From positions 1 to 64,000 of the forward strand of contig DATLXN010000038.1 of the NCBI GenBank assembly GCA_035575715.1: 64,000 nucleotides of DNA. The letters are read 5' to 3'. The first letter of the stretch is position 1; the number at the start of each line of letters is the position of its first letter. This stretch comes from JACCSI01 sp035575715 (GTDB lineage: Bacteria > Acidobacteriota > Vicinamibacteria > Vicinamibacterales > UBA2999). Below, piece after piece: positions 8,458 through 18,820 of this stretch. The notes beneath the pieces are model-generated. The model searched no databases. It worked only from the letters and a program-made list of their open reading frames with translations, and was not told the DNA's origin. The translations under genes were made by a program, and so were the position numbers.

Positions 8458-9444
8458 CTACCGCAGGTCGATCCGCGCGCGTATCTCGCCAACGGGTTCG
8501 TCACGCGTGTTGCGTATCTCCGGTCGCGCGTAGGAGGCAAGCGCGTCGAGGTCAGCAGAAGTCAACACGTCGAGCGCATGCAGCACCGCAAGCAGTGCCG
8601 GTTCAGAGGCCCGCTTGGCGCCGTCCTCGACCTTGAGCGCGATGCCGAGGCGCTGCCCGGGAACGCCGGCGCAGTAGTAGCCCTCGGCGCCGACCTTCGC
8701 AAAGACGCGACCGCCCGCACGGCGCATCAGATCGGTGCACAGGCGATCGGTGCCAGCCACATATTCGGGATGCGTGGTCATTGCCGAAACGACTCTCATC
8801 GGGGCCGGCGCTTGATCCGCCGCGGCCGCGGCGAGGCGCGCACAGGCCAGGGCGGCCGCATCGAGCGGCAAGGCGAAGGTCGGCAAACCGCAGCCGTCGA
8901 CGGCGATCTCCATCTCGCGGTGACCCGACCAGGTCGCCAAGGTCACCTCGACCCGACGCTGCGACGGATGATCGACGTGATGATAGCCGTCAAGGGGCCA
9001 GCCATTGAGCCGGCAGAGCGCCAACAGGCCGGCGTGTTTGCCGGAGCAGTTGTTGTGGATCCGTGAGGGTGCGCGGCCGGCCCTGGTCAACGCGACCGCT
9101 GCTGAGCGCAGCATCGGCGGGTGAGCGCCGCACGCGAGATCCGCCTCGGTTGCGCCGGCTTTGCGCAACACGCTCTCCGCCGCTTCGACATGAAACGGCT
9201 CGGCATTATGCGAGGCCATGCAGACCGCGAGTTCTGGCCCGGAGAGGTCAAAGTGGCTCACGCCGCCGTCTTCGACGAGAGGTAGCGCCTGAAACATCTT
9301 GATCGCCGAGCGGACAAAGCTCGAATACGTCGCGGCCCCGGCGCCAGCCACAAGTCCACGCTCGGCGTGGACCACCGCCACGTGAATGCGATGCCGCGAC
9401 TCGACCCGATCTCCGCGCGTGACTTCAACGAAGCTCTCAGGCAC
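8458..9444 (-). CDS. L-asparaginase II-type protein
   Basis: A protein of about 328 residues of the asparaginase II family (the Rhizobium-type enzymes unrelated to E. coli AnsB). Seen in order: FVEVTRGDRVESRHRIHVAV near the start, SSFVRSAIKMFQALPLVEDG, CMASHNAEPFHVEAAESVL, IHNNCSGKHAGLLALC (the conserved SGKHAG block), MEIAVDGCGLPTFALPL and KVGAEGYYCAG. These enzymes hydrolyse L-asparagine to aspartate and ammonia. GTG 9444 is chosen because the family starts just before FVEVTRG; it overlaps the end of the ATPase gene by eight bases, implying translational coupling. A frame-open start at 9489 would add 15 unrelated residues. Confidence 0.9.
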   Translation of the reverse strand: MPESFVEVTRGDRVESRHRIHVAVVHAERGLVAGAGAATYSSFVRSAIKMFQALPLVEDGGVSHFDLSGPELAVCMASHNAEPFHVEAAESVLRKAGATEADLACGAHPPMLRSAAVALTRAGRAPSRIHNNCSGKHAGLLALCRLNGWPLDGYHHVDHPSQRRVEVTLATWSGHREMEIAVDGCGLPTFALPLDAAALACARLAAAAADQAPAPMRVVSAMTTHPEYVAGTDRLCTDLMRRAGGRVFAKVGAEGYYCAGVPGQRLGIALKVEDGAKRASEPALLAVLHALDVLTSADLDALASYARPEIRNTRDEPVGEIRARIDLR

Positions 9445-11860
9445 CGGGCACCCAGACCAGCGCCACCAGCTGGACGCTGACTCCACCACGTTTGGGTTTG
9501 ATCAGGACGCGGTCGAGCGGTGCATGTTGCGTATCCCATGCGGCGGCGATCGCGGCGAGTTCGTGCTCCAACGTTTGATTCAGTTCGTCACGTTTCGCTT
9601 GCAGCGCCGCGAGTTCGGTTTCTGCGCGCGCGACATCCTGCGCGGCGCGGCCGATCCGGCCGGCGCCACGCGCCGCGGTGGTGACCCGGCCTAAGGTTGT
9701 CGCGCTGACCGCCTTGCGGCCGAGCATCGCCCCGAAGATGGTCGCCGCCACCGAGACGCCGGTTTGCAGTTTGGATTCGGTCGCTTGCCCTTGTTCCCGT
9801 TTGACCGCGGCGTCGGCGCGTCGGACGCGATCCTCGAGCGTCGACAGGCGTGACGCATACTTCTCCCGCACGCGGGCGATCTCGCCGTCGCGCTCCTCCC
9901 GGAGCGTGGTCTGCAGTCGGAGGCGAAAGTCGCGCTCTGATTCATCCGGCGCCGAGACCATCTTGGCGCGCGGGCTCCTGAGCAGCTCAATGGTCTGCGC
10001 GCGTGCGACCCACTGGGAAAACTCCTTGCCCCACTGCGCGTACTTGCGCGGCGCACCCGCGGCGGCAGGCAACCGCGCGAAGGCTGCGCCCTGCGGCGCA
10101 TCGCGCTGCAAATCGCCAATCGTGAACGCGGCCGGCTCGGCCTGATCCCAGTCGACAGCGACGGCGCCATCGGCAATCGGGGTGGTGACGACGATGTCAC
10201 GCGTCTCGTCGAGGCCGGTTTTTGCGTCGGCATAGGTGACCCGCGCGGCACCCAGGAGCATCGGCGCAAAGAAAGTGCCGGGGCCAGTGGCAGGTGCGAA
10301 GAATTGCGGGATGCTCGGATCTAGCAAGGGGGCGGAGGCGCTCGCCTGAGGCAGCGGTCCGCTGTTGCGGCGGTCGGGCCGCTGCGGCGGGGTCTCTGGA
10401 ACCGGTGTCGGGACGAGGTCGCGGGCGGCGGCGGTGCGGTCGAGTGGTGGCGTCGACGCTGTCGCCGACGCCGCCAGCCGCGCCAGTTCATCGCGTCCCA
10501 GCGGGCCCCTCAGGTAGGACATCGTCCAGCGCGTCTTAAAGAGCACGGCCTCGGAGTCGTGGACGTTATGGAGCAGGAAGGTACGCTTTTCCAGGCTCGA
10601 AAGCAGACGGTCGGTGGTCGTGCGGTCGAAGCCTTGCCCGGAGGCGACGTTGGCCCCTTCCAGGCCATCGAGTAATCGCGCCTTGTCGCGTTCGGTTTGC
10701 AGGCGACCGAGAAACCACGTGCCGGTGTTGGTCAAGGCCTTGTAGTCAAGATCGACCGGATTCTGCGTGGCCAGCGTCATCCCCAGACCAAACGCACGCG
10801 CCTGCTTGAGCAGGGTCAGCAGCGGCGGTTTCGAAGGCGGCATCGCCACTGGCGGCAGGAACCCCATCATCTCGTCGATATAGACCATCGCGCGGAGTGT
10901 CGAGGTGCCACGCTGCGTACGCATCCACCCGACGAGCTCGTTGAGAAACAGCGACATGAAAAACATGCGCTCGCGATCGTCGAGATGAGCGATCGACAGC
11001 ACCGTCACGCGCGGCTTGCCCTGCGGTGTGTAGAGGAGGGCATTGATATCCAGCGGGTCGCCCTCGAGCCACACGGCAAAGTCCGGCGCGGCGAGCAGGC
11101 GATTCAGGTCCGATGCGAGCTTGAAACGTTCGGAAGCGGGGTAGAACGCCTCGAGCTCGAGGACGCCCACCCGTTGGACTGGCGGCGATTGGACCTGCGC
11201 GATCAACGCGCCAAGGTCGAGCGATTGATGCTGTTGCCAGGCGGTGGTGAGGAGAGTCGAGATCAAGATATGTTCACGGCCACGCAGCGGCTCGGCGTCG
11301 ACGCCGGCGAGCGTCAGCACACTGGTCGCCGCCGCCGAGGCACGCTCGGAGAGCAGCTCCGGGTCCCCGCCGGGCGGCGCCTGAAATGTGCGCAGGATGG
11401 ACAGCGGTCGCGCGGCGCGGCTGCCCGGGGTGTAGACCGAAAATTCCGCCGCCGATCGGAGGCGTGCAATGCGTTCCGGACCCTGCCCAGACTCACTGAG
11501 ACCGGTGCGCCACCGCACCGCTTCTCGCTCGGCGAACGCCCCTGCGTCGAGTCCCAACACCCGCGCTTCGTCCGGATTTGCCCACTGGGCAAAGTCCGCC
11601 GTCTGCAGCGCTGGAAAGGTCAGGAGCAAGTTTGACAGGTCGCCTTTGGGATCGACCGCAATCACCGGGATGCCGTCCATCGCGGCCTCTTCGATCAGGC
11701 CAATGCCCAATCCAGTCTTGCCGCTCCCCGTCATCCCGAGGATGACCGCATGGGTGACCAGATCGGCCGCATCGTAGAGCAGCGGCACGCCGGTGGCTTT
11801 CTGCGTCTCGGGGTCCACTCGCTGGCCCAGATAGAACATTCCTAATTTTTCAAAATCCAT
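9437..11860 (-). CDS. HerA/VirB4-type P-loop ATPase (DUF853-like)
   Basis: An 807-residue protein. An N-terminal HerA-like domain has P-loop GMTGSGKT at residues 42-49, VIAVDPKGDLSNLLLTF downstream and a Walker B-like AMVYIDEMMGF near residue 315, then a motor-core stretch QARAFGLGMTLATQNPVDLD. The rest is a Pro/Ala-rich linker and a long coiled coil (about residues 640-790). HerA-type ATPases form hexameric rings that translocate DNA or protein; no NurA nuclease gene lies nearby, so the substrate is unknown. ATG 11860 was chosen over an upstream GTG at 11869 because the family starts at DFEKLGMFYLG. It is coupled to the downstream asparaginase gene by overlap. Confidence 0.87.
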   Translation of the reverse strand: MDFEKLGMFYLGQRVDPETQKATGVPLLYDAADLVTHAVILGMTGSGKTGLGIGLIEEAAMDGIPVIAVDPKGDLSNLLLTFPALQTADFAQWANPDEARVLGLDAGAFAEREAVRWRTGLSESGQGPERIARLRSAAEFSVYTPGSRAARPLSILRTFQAPPGGDPELLSERASAAATSVLTLAGVDAEPLRGREHILISTLLTTAWQQHQSLDLGALIAQVQSPPVQRVGVLELEAFYPASERFKLASDLNRLLAAPDFAVWLEGDPLDINALLYTPQGKPRVTVLSIAHLDDRERMFFMSLFLNELVGWMRTQRGTSTLRAMVYIDEMMGFLPPVAMPPSKPPLLTLLKQARAFGLGMTLATQNPVDLDYKALTNTGTWFLGRLQTERDKARLLDGLEGANVASGQGFDRTTTDRLLSSLEKRTFLLHNVHDSEAVLFKTRWTMSYLRGPLGRDELARLAASATASTPPLDRTAAARDLVPTPVPETPPQRPDRRNSGPLPQASASAPLLDPSIPQFFAPATGPGTFFAPMLLGAARVTYADAKTGLDETRDIVVTTPIADGAVAVDWDQAEPAAFTIGDLQRDAPQGAAFARLPAAAGAPRKYAQWGKEFSQWVARAQTIELLRSPRAKMVSAPDESERDFRLRLQTTLREERDGEIARVREKYASRLSTLEDRVRRADAAVKREQGQATESKLQTGVSVAATIFGAMLGRKAVSATTLGRVTTAARGAGRIGRAAQDVARAETELAALQAKRDELNQTLEHELAAIAAAWDTQHAPLDRVLIKPKRGGVSVQLVALVWVPGA

Positions 11861-11865
11861 ACGTC

Positions 11866-13710
<1,845 letters not shown>

Positions 13711-14289
13711 AGATACAAGGTGCGGGTGTTGTTCGTGCTATCGGTGAAGGTGTCGACCTTGTCGGGCTGCCAGTCGCCCATGCTGAACGCGTGCGAGACA
13801 ATCCGCGCGCCCGGTTTGAGTTGGGAGGTAAGGATCGGGCGGAGCTTCAGGTTCGACGACGACAACAGGTACAGCGTGACCACCGTGGCGTTGCTGAGAT
13901 CAGTCGCCAAGGCGTCCTGCAACTTGAAGGACACCAGGTGCGAGACGCCTGCCTGCTTGGCGTTGGCATTGGCTTCCGCGATCCGCTGTGGGTCGATATC
14001 GACCCCGACACCGCGCGCGCCGTAGACCTTGGCGGCGGTGATCGGAATACGGCCATCGCCGCATCCGAGGTCGTACACCACGTCGCCCTTACCGACCGCG
14101 GCCAACTGCAACATCCGGTCGACCACCTGCTGGGGGGTGGGAACGTACGGGGCCAGGTGCGTGGCGTCGGGTCGACGGAGCTGAAATGGCGTCGCCTGAC
14201 CGAAAACTGGTACCGTGAAGGGCAGGATCAGGGCGAGCGCCACCGCCAAACCTAGGCTTACGCGAAACCCGCCTCTTTCCATAGGTACC

Positions 14290-14295
14290 AGCATA
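14290..14295 (-). promoter_or_regulatory. -10-like box TATGCT before methyltransferase gene
   Basis: On the minus strand TATGCT lies seven bases before the ATG at 14282, consistent with a leaderless or near-leaderless transcript. No convincing -35. Confidence 0.35.
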
Positions 14296-14399
14296 TCCGA
14301 ACGCGAAAGCTGAGCGGTCGAGGCTAAGGTTTTACTGGTGTTGTGACGAGGTACCGCGTTCAGGGATATCAAAAATCGCCTATTTATCGGCCATTTCCG

Positions 14400-14428
14400 T
14401 TGAATTCACGCCCTCGGTGGGGTATACT
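14400..14428 (+). promoter_or_regulatory. sigma70-type promoter of carD
   Basis: TTGAAT at 14400-14405, a 17-base spacer and TATACT at 14423-14428 match housekeeping -35 and -10 elements well. The carD start codon is about 60 bases downstream. This is the best full promoter in the window. Confidence 0.65.
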
Positions 14429-14487
14429 TGGCTTCTCGATATTACGGTCTCTAGGTCCTCCCAATCACCACCCGAAGCGAGGGGCAC

Positions 14488-15090
14488 GTGTCATTCCAGG
14501 TTGGCGACAAGGTCATTTACCCGAATCACGGTCTTGGCGTTGTAGAAAAGATCGAGGAAAAAACAATCCTCGGTACGACGTGCGGATTTTTCCATCTGCG
14601 CATCCTCTCGAACGAGACCACGGTCCTCGTTCCAGTGATCAACGTTGATAACGTCGGGTTGCGACGCGCAATTACCGACGAGGAAGTGGAACGATTGTTC
14701 CACCTGCTCGGCGACGGCAAAATCGATAATCATCAAAACTGGAAAGGGCGTTTCAAGGACAACTCGGACAAGATGCGCACCGGCTCGATTTACGACATGG
14801 CCGATGTGCTCAAGAGCCTGACCTTCCTCGCGAAGTCGAAGAGTCTGTCGTTCCGTGAAAAGCGCATGCTCGATCGCGCCAAGTCGCTGATCATCTCGGA
14901 GATTTCCGAAGTGATGCGGCAGACGGTCGCAGAAGTCGAAGACCGCGTTGAAAAAGCGCTCGAACGCTGCTTCATGATGAAGGCGCGCTCGGCTCAGCGC
15001 ACCGCGACCCGCACCGCTGCGAAGGCGACGCCTGCGAAGGCGACGACCACCCGCGCGGCCACCGCCCGTCGGCAGGCCAGGGCGTCCTGA
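14488..15090 (+). CDS. CarD/CdnL-family transcriptional regulator with basic C-terminal tail
   Basis: A 200-residue protein. The N-terminal RNA-polymerase interaction domain (about residues 1-60) starts FQVGDKVIYPNHGLGVVEKI, the family signature, followed by a helical DNA-binding domain (about 65-160). CarD proteins bind the beta subunit and stabilise open complexes at many promoters, including rRNA. Residues about 166-200 are an Ala/Thr/Lys/Arg-rich tail (RTAAKATPAKATTTRAA) reminiscent of histone H1-like tails. GTG 14488 fits the family start and is preceded by GAGGGG. It has a recognisable promoter and is followed by an inverted repeat. Confidence 0.93.
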   Translation: MSFQVGDKVIYPNHGLGVVEKIEEKTILGTTCGFFHLRILSNETTVLVPVINVDNVGLRRAITDEEVERLFHLLGDGKIDNHQNWKGRFKDNSDKMRTGSIYDMADVLKSLTFLAKSKSLSFREKRMLDRAKSLIISEISEVMRQTVAEVEDRVEKALERCFMMKARSAQRTATRTAAKATPAKATTTRAATARRQARAS

Positions 15091-15178
15091 GTGAACTAAG
15101 AACGAAGAACGAAGAACGGAACGGTGAACCGAGTTCTTAGTTTCGTTCTTCGTTCTTAGTGATTCGTTCTGAGTTCTC
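15091..15178. repeat. AAGAACGAAG-type repeat tract with inverted copies
   Basis: Units of AAGAACG/ACTAAG occur on one side and their reverse complements on the other. 15095-15113 and 15142-15160 are perfect 19-bp inverted repeats around a 28-base loop. A related CTTAGTT tract lies at 51750-51787. Confidence 0.8.
15095..15160 (+). terminator. 19-bp perfect hairpin after carD
   Basis: The 19-bp inverted repeat could form a stable stem in RNA just after the carD stop. There is no T run, so intrinsic termination is uncertain; it may instead protect the mRNA 3' end. Confidence 0.4.
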
Positions 15179-15180
15179 CC

Positions 15181-15900
15181 GTGTCCCTCCTCCGCTCGGT
15201 TCTCACCTATATCCTCATCTCGCTCTACGTCCTGATCGTCGGCACGATTGGGCTTGCGGTTGCCGTTCCATTCAAGTGGAAGGCTCTGCTCTACGAGCTC
15301 GGGCATGGGGGCGTCGCGCTGGCGCTCGGGCTGTCCGGCATCCGCTTCAAAGTCGTCGGTCGCGAAAATATTCCGGCGCGGCAGGCGGTCGTCTTTTGCG
15401 CCAACCATCAAAGCAACGTCGATCCGCCGGTGCTGTTCCAGGCCTTGCATCGCCGGCTGCACATTCTCTATAAGGCGGAACTGCGCAAGATTCCGGTGCT
15501 TGGCAAAGTGTTCGAAGTTGGTGGCTTCGTGGCCGTGCAGCGCGAAAATCGTGACCGGGCATTTGCCTCGATCGAACACGCGGCCGCGTCGATCCGCGCC
15601 GGCAATTCCTTCCTGATCTTTCCCGAAGGCACGCGCAGTAAAACCGATGCGCTCTTGCCCTTCAAGAAAGGCGGGTTAGTAATGGCGCTGCGAGCCAACG
15701 CGCCGATTATGCCGGTGGCAATCATGGGCGGTCGTGAGGCGATGCGCAAAGGTAGCGCCATCGTCCATCCGGTGCGCGTCACCGTTCGCATCGGTCAGCC
15801 GGTCGACACGATCGGAAAAACCAGCGCCGACCGCGACGAGGTCGTTGAAGAAGTGCGACGACGGATTGAGGCGCTGCTGCGCGAGGGCCCGGTATTCTAG
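15181..15900 (+). CDS. plsC: 1-acyl-sn-glycerol-3-phosphate acyltransferase (PlsC type)
   Basis: A 239-residue membrane-bound acyltransferase. Two N-terminal hydrophobic segments (about 5-30 and 40-55) precede the catalytic motif NHQSNVDPP (HX4D, His about residue 75), then FVAVQREN, the substrate-binding FPEGTRSKTD and a PIMPVAI block. PlsC transfers an acyl chain to the sn-2 position of lysophosphatidic acid at the inner face of the cytoplasmic membrane, giving phosphatidic acid for phospholipid synthesis. GTG start. Its TAG stop overlaps the convergent receiver gene's stop at a CTAG palindrome. Confidence 0.92.
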   Translation: MSLLRSVLTYILISLYVLIVGTIGLAVAVPFKWKALLYELGHGGVALALGLSGIRFKVVGRENIPARQAVVFCANHQSNVDPPVLFQALHRRLHILYKAELRKIPVLGKVFEVGGFVAVQRENRDRAFASIEHAAASIRAGNSFLIFPEGTRSKTDALLPFKKGGLVMALRANAPIMPVAIMGGREAMRKGSAIVHPVRVTVRIGQPVDTIGKTSADRDEVVEEVRRRIEALLREGPVF

Positions 15901-16298
15901 GGAGCGGTGGTCGGCGGTGGGCCGGGCGGCAGGAAGGTCGCGACGCGGTCGCCGAGCTCTTGCAGTGACAAATTCGCTTTAATCCAATATCCGGAGACGC
16001 CCAGGCGGCTGGCGTCGTGCATCGCCAACTCCTTGGACGAGTTCGACAGGATCAACACCTTGACGTCGTTCATGGCCGGGTCCGATCGCAGGGCGTCAAG
16101 CACCTCCATCCCGGTCAGGCGCGGCATCAATAAATCGAGCAGGATCAACGCGGGTTTGTGCTCGCGTGCCTTGTCCAGCGCTTCTTGTCCATCGACCGCG
16201 GCGATCACGTGGTAGCCGCGTTTGGTGAGAGCGACTTCGACCGCCCGTCGCAAGAAACGGTCATCTTCAGCGAGCAGAATGGTCGGCGCGGCGGTCAT
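15897..16298 (-). CDS. single-domain response regulator (receiver only)
   Basis: A 133-residue CheY-like receiver: acidic pair EDD (residues 11-13), phosphoacceptor D55 in LILLDLLMP, Ser/Thr switch region LILSNSS and lysine in YWIKANLS. There is no output domain, so it probably passes phosphate or acts by protein contact. It overlaps the kinase gene by four bases (ATGA) and is the last gene of an Hpt-kinase-receiver operon. The C-terminal tail is Pro-rich. Confidence 0.92.
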   Translation of the reverse strand: MTAAPTILLAEDDRFLRRAVEVALTKRGYHVIAAVDGQEALDKAREHKPALILLDLLMPRLTGMEVLDALRSDPAMNDVKVLILSNSSKELAMHDASRLGVSGYWIKANLSLQELGDRVATFLPPGPPPTTAP

Positions 16299-17728
16299 GG
16301 AGCAGCTCTTCCCTTATCGGCGACTGGCAACGTCAGCGTGAATGTGCTGCCCGCGCCTTCGACCGACGTGCAGGTCACCGCACCCCCCGACCGTTCAGCA
16401 ATCAAGCGCACTAGATATAACCCGAGTCCCGTGCCCTCAGTATCGACGACCTGTGCATTGTCGGCGCGAAAAAATTTCTCGAATAACCGCCGCTGCGCGG
16501 TTTCGGAGATACCGATCCCGGTGTCGCGGATCGACAGGCGCACGTGCGTCGTCTCACGTGCAGTCGTGATGCTGACACGCCCGCCGTCTGGGGTGTATTT
16601 GATGGCGTTGGAGATCAGATTGAGCACCGCCTGTCGCGCGAGTTGCGGGTCAGCCAGCGCCACCGCGTCGCCGGCGCCGTCAACGGTGGTCTCCTGACCC
16701 CTGGCGGCCGCGAGCGTGGTGAGTTCGGCGACGACTTCCACCGCCATGCGGTGCAGGTCGAACGGCTGCGGTTCGGTGGTCAGCCGGCCGGCCTCGAGCC
16801 GGGCGACATCGAGCAGGTCATTGACCAACCCGATCAGCCGCTGCGCCGAGGCATGCGCGTCGTCGACATACGACGCTGTTTCGGGATCGCGATTAGAGCC
16901 CTGCGCGAGCTCGAGCATCCAGCGAATGCCGGAGAGAGGCGTGCGCAGCTGGTGGGTGACAAACGAGACAAAGTCAGATTTCAGTTGCTCGGCTTCTTTG
17001 CGCTCGGTGATGTCATCAAGAAAGCCTTCCCAATAAGTGCGCCCGAGATGGTCCCTGACGACGCGCGCGCTCTGCGTGACCCAGATGACCCGGCCGTCAA
17101 GTCGACGCAGCGCGACCTCGAAACCGGTGACAAACCCATGCAGGTTCATCTGCCGGACAAACGCGCTGCGCCGGACCTGGTCGACATGCAATCGTTTAGC
17201 GATGCCGGCCGGTTCCGCCAGCAACTGTTGGAGCGACTCGTAGCCGAGCATCCGCGCCAGCGAATCGTTGGCGGCCAGCAGTTCGCCGGCTTCGTTACTT
17301 TGATAAAAGCCCTGGACCGAGCGTTCGACGATGGCCCGGTATTTCTGTTCGGCCGCGTCACGCGCGCGAATCGCCGCGACGAGGTTCTGACGCGTTTGCT
17401 CGACCCCGCGCAGCAAGTCGCCGAATTCGTCGGTACGACGCGTGAGGACCGGCCGGGTGTAGTCGCCGGCGCCGATCGCCTCGATATGGCTTTTGGCGCG
17501 ACGTACCGGTCGCGCCACAATGCGCATCGTGCCGAGCGTCCCCAAAGCGATATACGTCGTGACGGCGGCGAACTCGAACAGCCACCATGTCCAGGGGGGG
17601 TCGATCGGTTCGAACAGGTCGAAGGCGATGCACAGGGCCGCCAGCCCGCCCATCAACAGCGACACCTTTCCTTCGGTCGAGCGGATGCGCTCGAACGGGT
17701 TCAGCGGTGACTCGATGGGCTCGGCCAT
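16295..17728 (-). CDS. membrane histidine kinase with HAMP and PAS domains
   Basis: A 477-residue kinase. Two N-terminal transmembrane segments (about 20-37 and 45-68) with very little periplasmic loop, a HAMP-like linker (ARPVRRAKSHIEAIGAGDYT), a PAS/PAC region (about 128-240, ending WEGFLDDITERKEAEQLKSD), a dimerisation/phosphoacceptor helix FVTHQLRTPLSGIRWM, and a HATPase domain with N box NLISNAIKYTPDGG, DTGIGI and GTGLGLYLV. With so little external loop the signal is likely intramembrane or sensed by the PAS domain. Start ATG overlaps the Hpt stop (TGATG). Confidence 0.93.
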   Translation of the reverse strand: MAEPIESPLNPFERIRSTEGKVSLLMGGLAALCIAFDLFEPIDPPWTWWLFEFAAVTTYIALGTLGTMRIVARPVRRAKSHIEAIGAGDYTRPVLTRRTDEFGDLLRGVEQTRQNLVAAIRARDAAEQKYRAIVERSVQGFYQSNEAGELLAANDSLARMLGYESLQQLLAEPAGIAKRLHVDQVRRSAFVRQMNLHGFVTGFEVALRRLDGRVIWVTQSARVVRDHLGRTYWEGFLDDITERKEAEQLKSDFVSFVTHQLRTPLSGIRWMLELAQGSNRDPETASYVDDAHASAQRLIGLVNDLLDVARLEAGRLTTEPQPFDLHRMAVEVVAELTTLAAARGQETTVDGAGDAVALADPQLARQAVLNLISNAIKYTPDGGRVSITTARETTHVRLSIRDTGIGISETAQRRLFEKFFRADNAQVVDTEGTGLGLYLVRLIAERSGGAVTCTSVEGAGSTFTLTLPVADKGRAAP

Positions 17729-18099
17729 CAGGCGCAGGCGTCGGGATGGCGTGCGCGGAGAGCGGCGAGCACGGCGATGAACTCAGTTTTCATCGCGGAC
17801 ACCGCTTGGGTGAGCGAGTCGAGGTCGCCGACAAGGGCGTCGCGCTCGAGCGCAGTCGCGAGATGCTGCAGATAACCGGCGGCGAGCATCGCCGCGCTGC
17901 CACGCACGGCGTGCGCAATCTGACGCAGCGCTTCGCGATCGACGTTGGCCACTGCGGCCGCAGCCTGGGTCATGCGTCGGTGATTTTCGTCGATGAAATA
18001 CCCGAGCATCTCTTTGAGCAGTGCAGGGTCGACCACGCCATCGGTGACGCACACGCTGAGAATATTGGTCGTATCGACCGAACCGGGTGAAGCTGCCAT
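17728..18099 (-). CDS. Hpt-domain phosphotransfer protein
   Basis: A 123-residue helical protein with the histidine phosphotransfer motif around H63 (RQIAHAVRGSAAMLAAG), close to the usual HxxKGxxxxxG. Hpt proteins relay phosphate between receivers in multistep phosphorelays, so with the downstream kinase and free receiver this looks like a small phosphorelay, although the kinase itself has no attached receiver. ATG 18099 was chosen because the region upstream in this frame is not helical and crosses toward the divergent gene's control region. Confidence 0.85.
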   Translation of the reverse strand: MAASPGSVDTTNILSVCVTDGVVDPALLKEMLGYFIDENHRRMTQAAAAVANVDREALRQIAHAVRGSAAMLAAGYLQHLATALERDALVGDLDSLTQAVSAMKTEFIAVLAALRARHPDACA

Positions 18100-18232
18100 G
18101 CGAATGGCTGAGTTGCAAGGCCCGTGCCCGCACACCCTTGCCACGCCGCGCCATTTGCCGTCCACCGCGCCCCGCCAATACGCAGCTGCCACAAGGGTAT
18201 AGACGGTCGCGCGAACGTGAAATACTGCAGCG

Positions 18233-18820
18233 ATGGAGCTGCTGGTCTCGCTCGGACGCACGCTGGGGTTTTCATTAACCTCCGGCGTCAATCTCTATGC
18301 GACCGTGGCGATCCTCGGCTTGGCGGCGCGCTTTGACTGGGTGTCGTTGCCGCCGCAATACCAAGTGTTCGCCAGCGACTGGATTATCGGCACCGCGTTG
18401 GTGCTCTATGCCGTGGAATTCGTGGCCGACAAGATCCCCTATATCGACTCGATGTGGGATACCGTCCACACCTTCATTCGGCCAATTGGCGGCGCGGCGG
18501 TGGCTGCGGCGACCGTCGCTGATGGCGCCTCACCGGTGTTCGAGGGGATGATTGCGCTGCTTGGTGGGACCATCGCCGCCGGCAGTCATTTCACCAAGGC
18601 GAGTACCCGTGTCGCCGCGAATGCGAGCCCGGAACCGTTCTCGAACTGGGCGCTGAGTTTCTTTGAAGACTTCTTTGTCATCGGACTCGGGATCCTCGCG
18701 CTCAAATTTCCGATCGCGGCCTTTGTTGTCACGGTGCTGATTCTGATCGTGATTGTGTTCTCCATTCGATGGATGGTCAGAAAAATTCGCGGACTTGGAA
18801 AGCCGGTACCGACCCTATGA
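18233..18820 (+). CDS. DUF4126-family membrane protein
   Basis: A 195-residue integral membrane protein with about five hydrophobic segments. It begins GFSLTSGVNLYATVAILGLA and continues with YAVEFVADKIPYIDSMWDTVHTFIRPIGGA, the characteristic DUF4126 block, and a glycine-rich LLGGTIAAGSHFTKASTR. The function of the family is unknown to me. A TATAGA box lies 29 bases before the ATG. The stop overlaps the next start by four bases (ATGA), so it is likely co-translated with the VWFA protein. Confidence 0.85.
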   Translation: MELLVSLGRTLGFSLTSGVNLYATVAILGLAARFDWVSLPPQYQVFASDWIIGTALVLYAVEFVADKIPYIDSMWDTVHTFIRPIGGAAVAAATVADGASPVFEGMIALLGGTIAAGSHFTKASTRVAANASPEPFSNWALSFFEDFFVIGLGILALKFPIAAFVVTVLILIVIVFSIRWMVRKIRGLGKPVPTL

